DNA of 64,000 bases. Source: JBFXIE01 sp050176255. GTDB taxonomy: Bacteria > Pseudomonadota > Gammaproteobacteria > Burkholderiales > Burkholderiaceae_C. Position 1 is the first letter of the stretch; each line of letters starts with the position of its first letter. The DNA is taken from the NCBI RefSeq assembly GCF_050176255.1, contig NZ_JBFXIE010000012.1; one strand, given 5' to 3'. Of this stretch, positions 62,826 through 64,000 are shown one piece after another. Position numbers and translations under genes: made by a program. The notes under the pieces were generated by a model, which did not search any database, was not told the origin of the DNA, and saw only the letters and a program-made list of their open reading frames with translations.

Positions 62826-64000
62826 GGCTGAACTCCTTCACGCTCTTGCTGCACTGCTTTGCGCATCTCTTGCACCCAGTAGTGGTGCTGACAAACGAAC
62901 AGGCCCTCGTCCTCGCTGCGCTCGCCGCTGAGCAAGGGCTTCATGCCCATCTTCCTGGCGTTTTCGTCCGGCCCTTCGATCCACAGCGGAGCGCCGCGGC
63001 TGAGGTCGTTCCAGCCTACTGCCGAACCTGCATAGCCAGCCTGGCACGCGCGGAACTCTTCCAGATCGTCGGCCGTGCCCATGCCCGACACGTTGAAGAA
63101 GTCCTCGTATTGGCGGATGCGGATCGCGCGATCTTCCGCGCTCTCGCCCTTGGGGCCGAAGCAGAAGATGCTGACTTCGGTCTTGTCCACGCTGAGGGGG
63201 CGCACCACACGGATCTGGGTGCCGAACTGATCCATCAGGAACACGTTCGGGTACAGGCACAGGTTGCGGGTCTGGCCCACGATGAAGTCTGCGCGGTCCT
63301 GGCCCACGCGCCGTGCCAGGTCTTCGCGCTGGTTCCAGATCGGACGCACCTCAGGGTTCAGCGTGTTGGTCCACAGCAGGATGTGGCCATTCTCGAAGCC
63401 GTACACGCCAGCGGTGGCCTTGCTCCAGTTGTTGGCATCCGTGGCCTTGGTGCCGCCTTCCTTGCGCCGGCTCATGGTGGCGGCGTAATTCCAGTGCACG
63501 GTGCTGACGTGGTAGCCGTCGCAGCCGTTTTCCATCTGCATCTTCCAGTTGCCGTCGTAGATGTAGCTGGAGTTGCCGCGCAGCACCTCCAGGCCATCGG
63601 CAGCCTGGTCCACGATCTGGTCGATGATGACGCGGGTCTCGCCCAGGTAGTCCTCCAGCGGCAGGACATCGGCGTTGAGGCTGCCGAACAGAAAGCCCTT
63701 GTAGCTCTGAAAGCGCGCGACCTTGGTCAGGTCATGCGAACCGTTCTTGTTGAAGGACACCGGGTATTCGGTGGTCTTCTCGTCCTTGACCTTGAGCAGC
63801 TTGCCGCTGTTGCTGAACGACCAGCCGTGGAACGGGCAGGTGAAGCTGCCCTTGTTGCCGTGCTTGCGACGGCAAAGCATGGCGCCCTTGTGCGCGCAGG
63901 CGTTGATCACTGCATGCAGTTCACCAGTCTTGTCGCGGGTGATGATGATGGGCTGGCGGCCGATCCAGGTGGTGTAGTAATCGTTGTTGTTCGGGATCTG
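62822..64000 (-). CDS. benA: Benzoate 1,2-dioxygenase large (alpha) subunit, 5' end missing
   Basis: The C-terminal 392 residues of the alpha subunit, which adds two oxygen atoms to benzoate to form the cis-diol. The frame is open to the right edge of the window, so about 60 N-terminal residues are outside. The Rieske motif is present (CAHKGAM with C and H, then CPFHGW), as is the mononuclear iron site (ENGCDGYHVSTVH). The benA promoter and any benM/catM/benR-type regulator must lie beyond the window. The short substrate pocket cannot be judged by eye, so toluate dioxygenase (XylX) remains a close alternative. Confidence 0.93.
   Translation of the reverse strand, partial: QIPNNNDYYTTWIGRQPIIITRDKTGELHAVINACAHKGAMLCRRKHGNKGSFTCPFHGWSFSNSGKLLKVKDEKTTEYPVSFNKNGSHDLTKVARFQSYKGFLFGSLNADVLPLEDYLGETRVIIDQIVDQAADGLEVLRGNSSYIYDGNWKMQMENGCDGYHVSTVHWNYAATMSRRKEGGTKATDANNWSKATAGVYGFENGHILLWTNTLNPEVRPIWNQREDLARRVGQDRADFIVGQTRNLCLYPNVFLMDQFGTQIRVVRPLSVDKTEVSIFCFGPKGESAEDRAIRIRQYEDFFNVSGMGTADDLEEFRACQAGYAGSAVGWNDLSRGAPLWIEGPDENARKMGMKPLLSGERSEDEGLFVCQHHYWVQEMRKAVQQEREGVQP

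Overview
The window is a stretch of bacterial chromosome, most likely from a member of the Burkholderiales, family Comamonadaceae (Acidovorax, Alicycliphilus or Diaphorobacter type). This rests on family resemblance only: a nuo operon followed by DUF2818 and DUF1178 genes, an H-NS-like protein of the short beta-proteobacterial type, a BPSS1780-type membrane protein, and a recurring short palindromic repeat (AGCTGNCAGCGCTT...AAGCGCT) that I associate with Comamonadaceae. No insertion sequence, phage, plasmid origin or CRISPR array was seen.

Layout. 1-14.2 kb: nuoB (3' part) to nuoN on the plus strand, the proton-pumping NADH dehydrogenase, followed by two small conserved genes. 14.7-24.1 kb: DUF3334 protein, a cytochrome b561 with two YceI proteins, a FUSC-type membrane protein, the NADP malic enzyme maeB, a glycerate kinase, a small TonB-C-like protein and dcd. 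24.2-31 kb: a phytase-esterase-like lipoprotein, a YpfJ-type zinc peptidase, rhlE, apaH and an H-NS-family protein. 31.5-41 kb: acnA, an FAD monooxygenase, uppP, a Bcr/CflA efflux pump, a PCu(A)C copper chaperone with a DUF2946 gene, a decayed cho gene, tRNA-Lys(CTT) and guaC. 41.4-48.2 kb: uvrD, then an arsenic operon on the minus strand. 48.5-56.3 kb: a Tat-exported PhoX-type phosphatase, a BPSS1780 membrane protein, thrB, a DUF2782 protein and polA. 56.4-64 kb: a benzoate catabolic block on the minus strand.

Genes that work together. The arsenic operon runs GAPDH-arsJ-arsR/arsC-acr3. It combines two arsenate routes: formation of 1-arseno-3-phosphoglycerate by GAPDH with export by ArsJ, and reduction by ArsC with arsenite export by Acr3. 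ArsR and ArsC share one uninterrupted reading frame. In the benzoate block, benABC and benD turn benzoate into catechol, BenK and BenE import benzoate, and catC with pcaD carry out the last two steps to 3-oxoadipate. The catechol ring-cleavage genes catA and catB are not in view.

Observations not captured by gene calls. (1) A dispersed palindromic repeat occurs between genes and also inside uvrD, possibly inside acnA, and across the stop codon of the glycerate kinase. (2) At least five genes without a Shine-Dalgarno sequence have an ACAAT-type -10 box so close to the start that leaderless mRNAs are likely. (3) Two secreted phosphatase-type genes about 24 kb apart share a Pho-box-like element. 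(4) cho has lost its middle part and has a frameshift in a T run.
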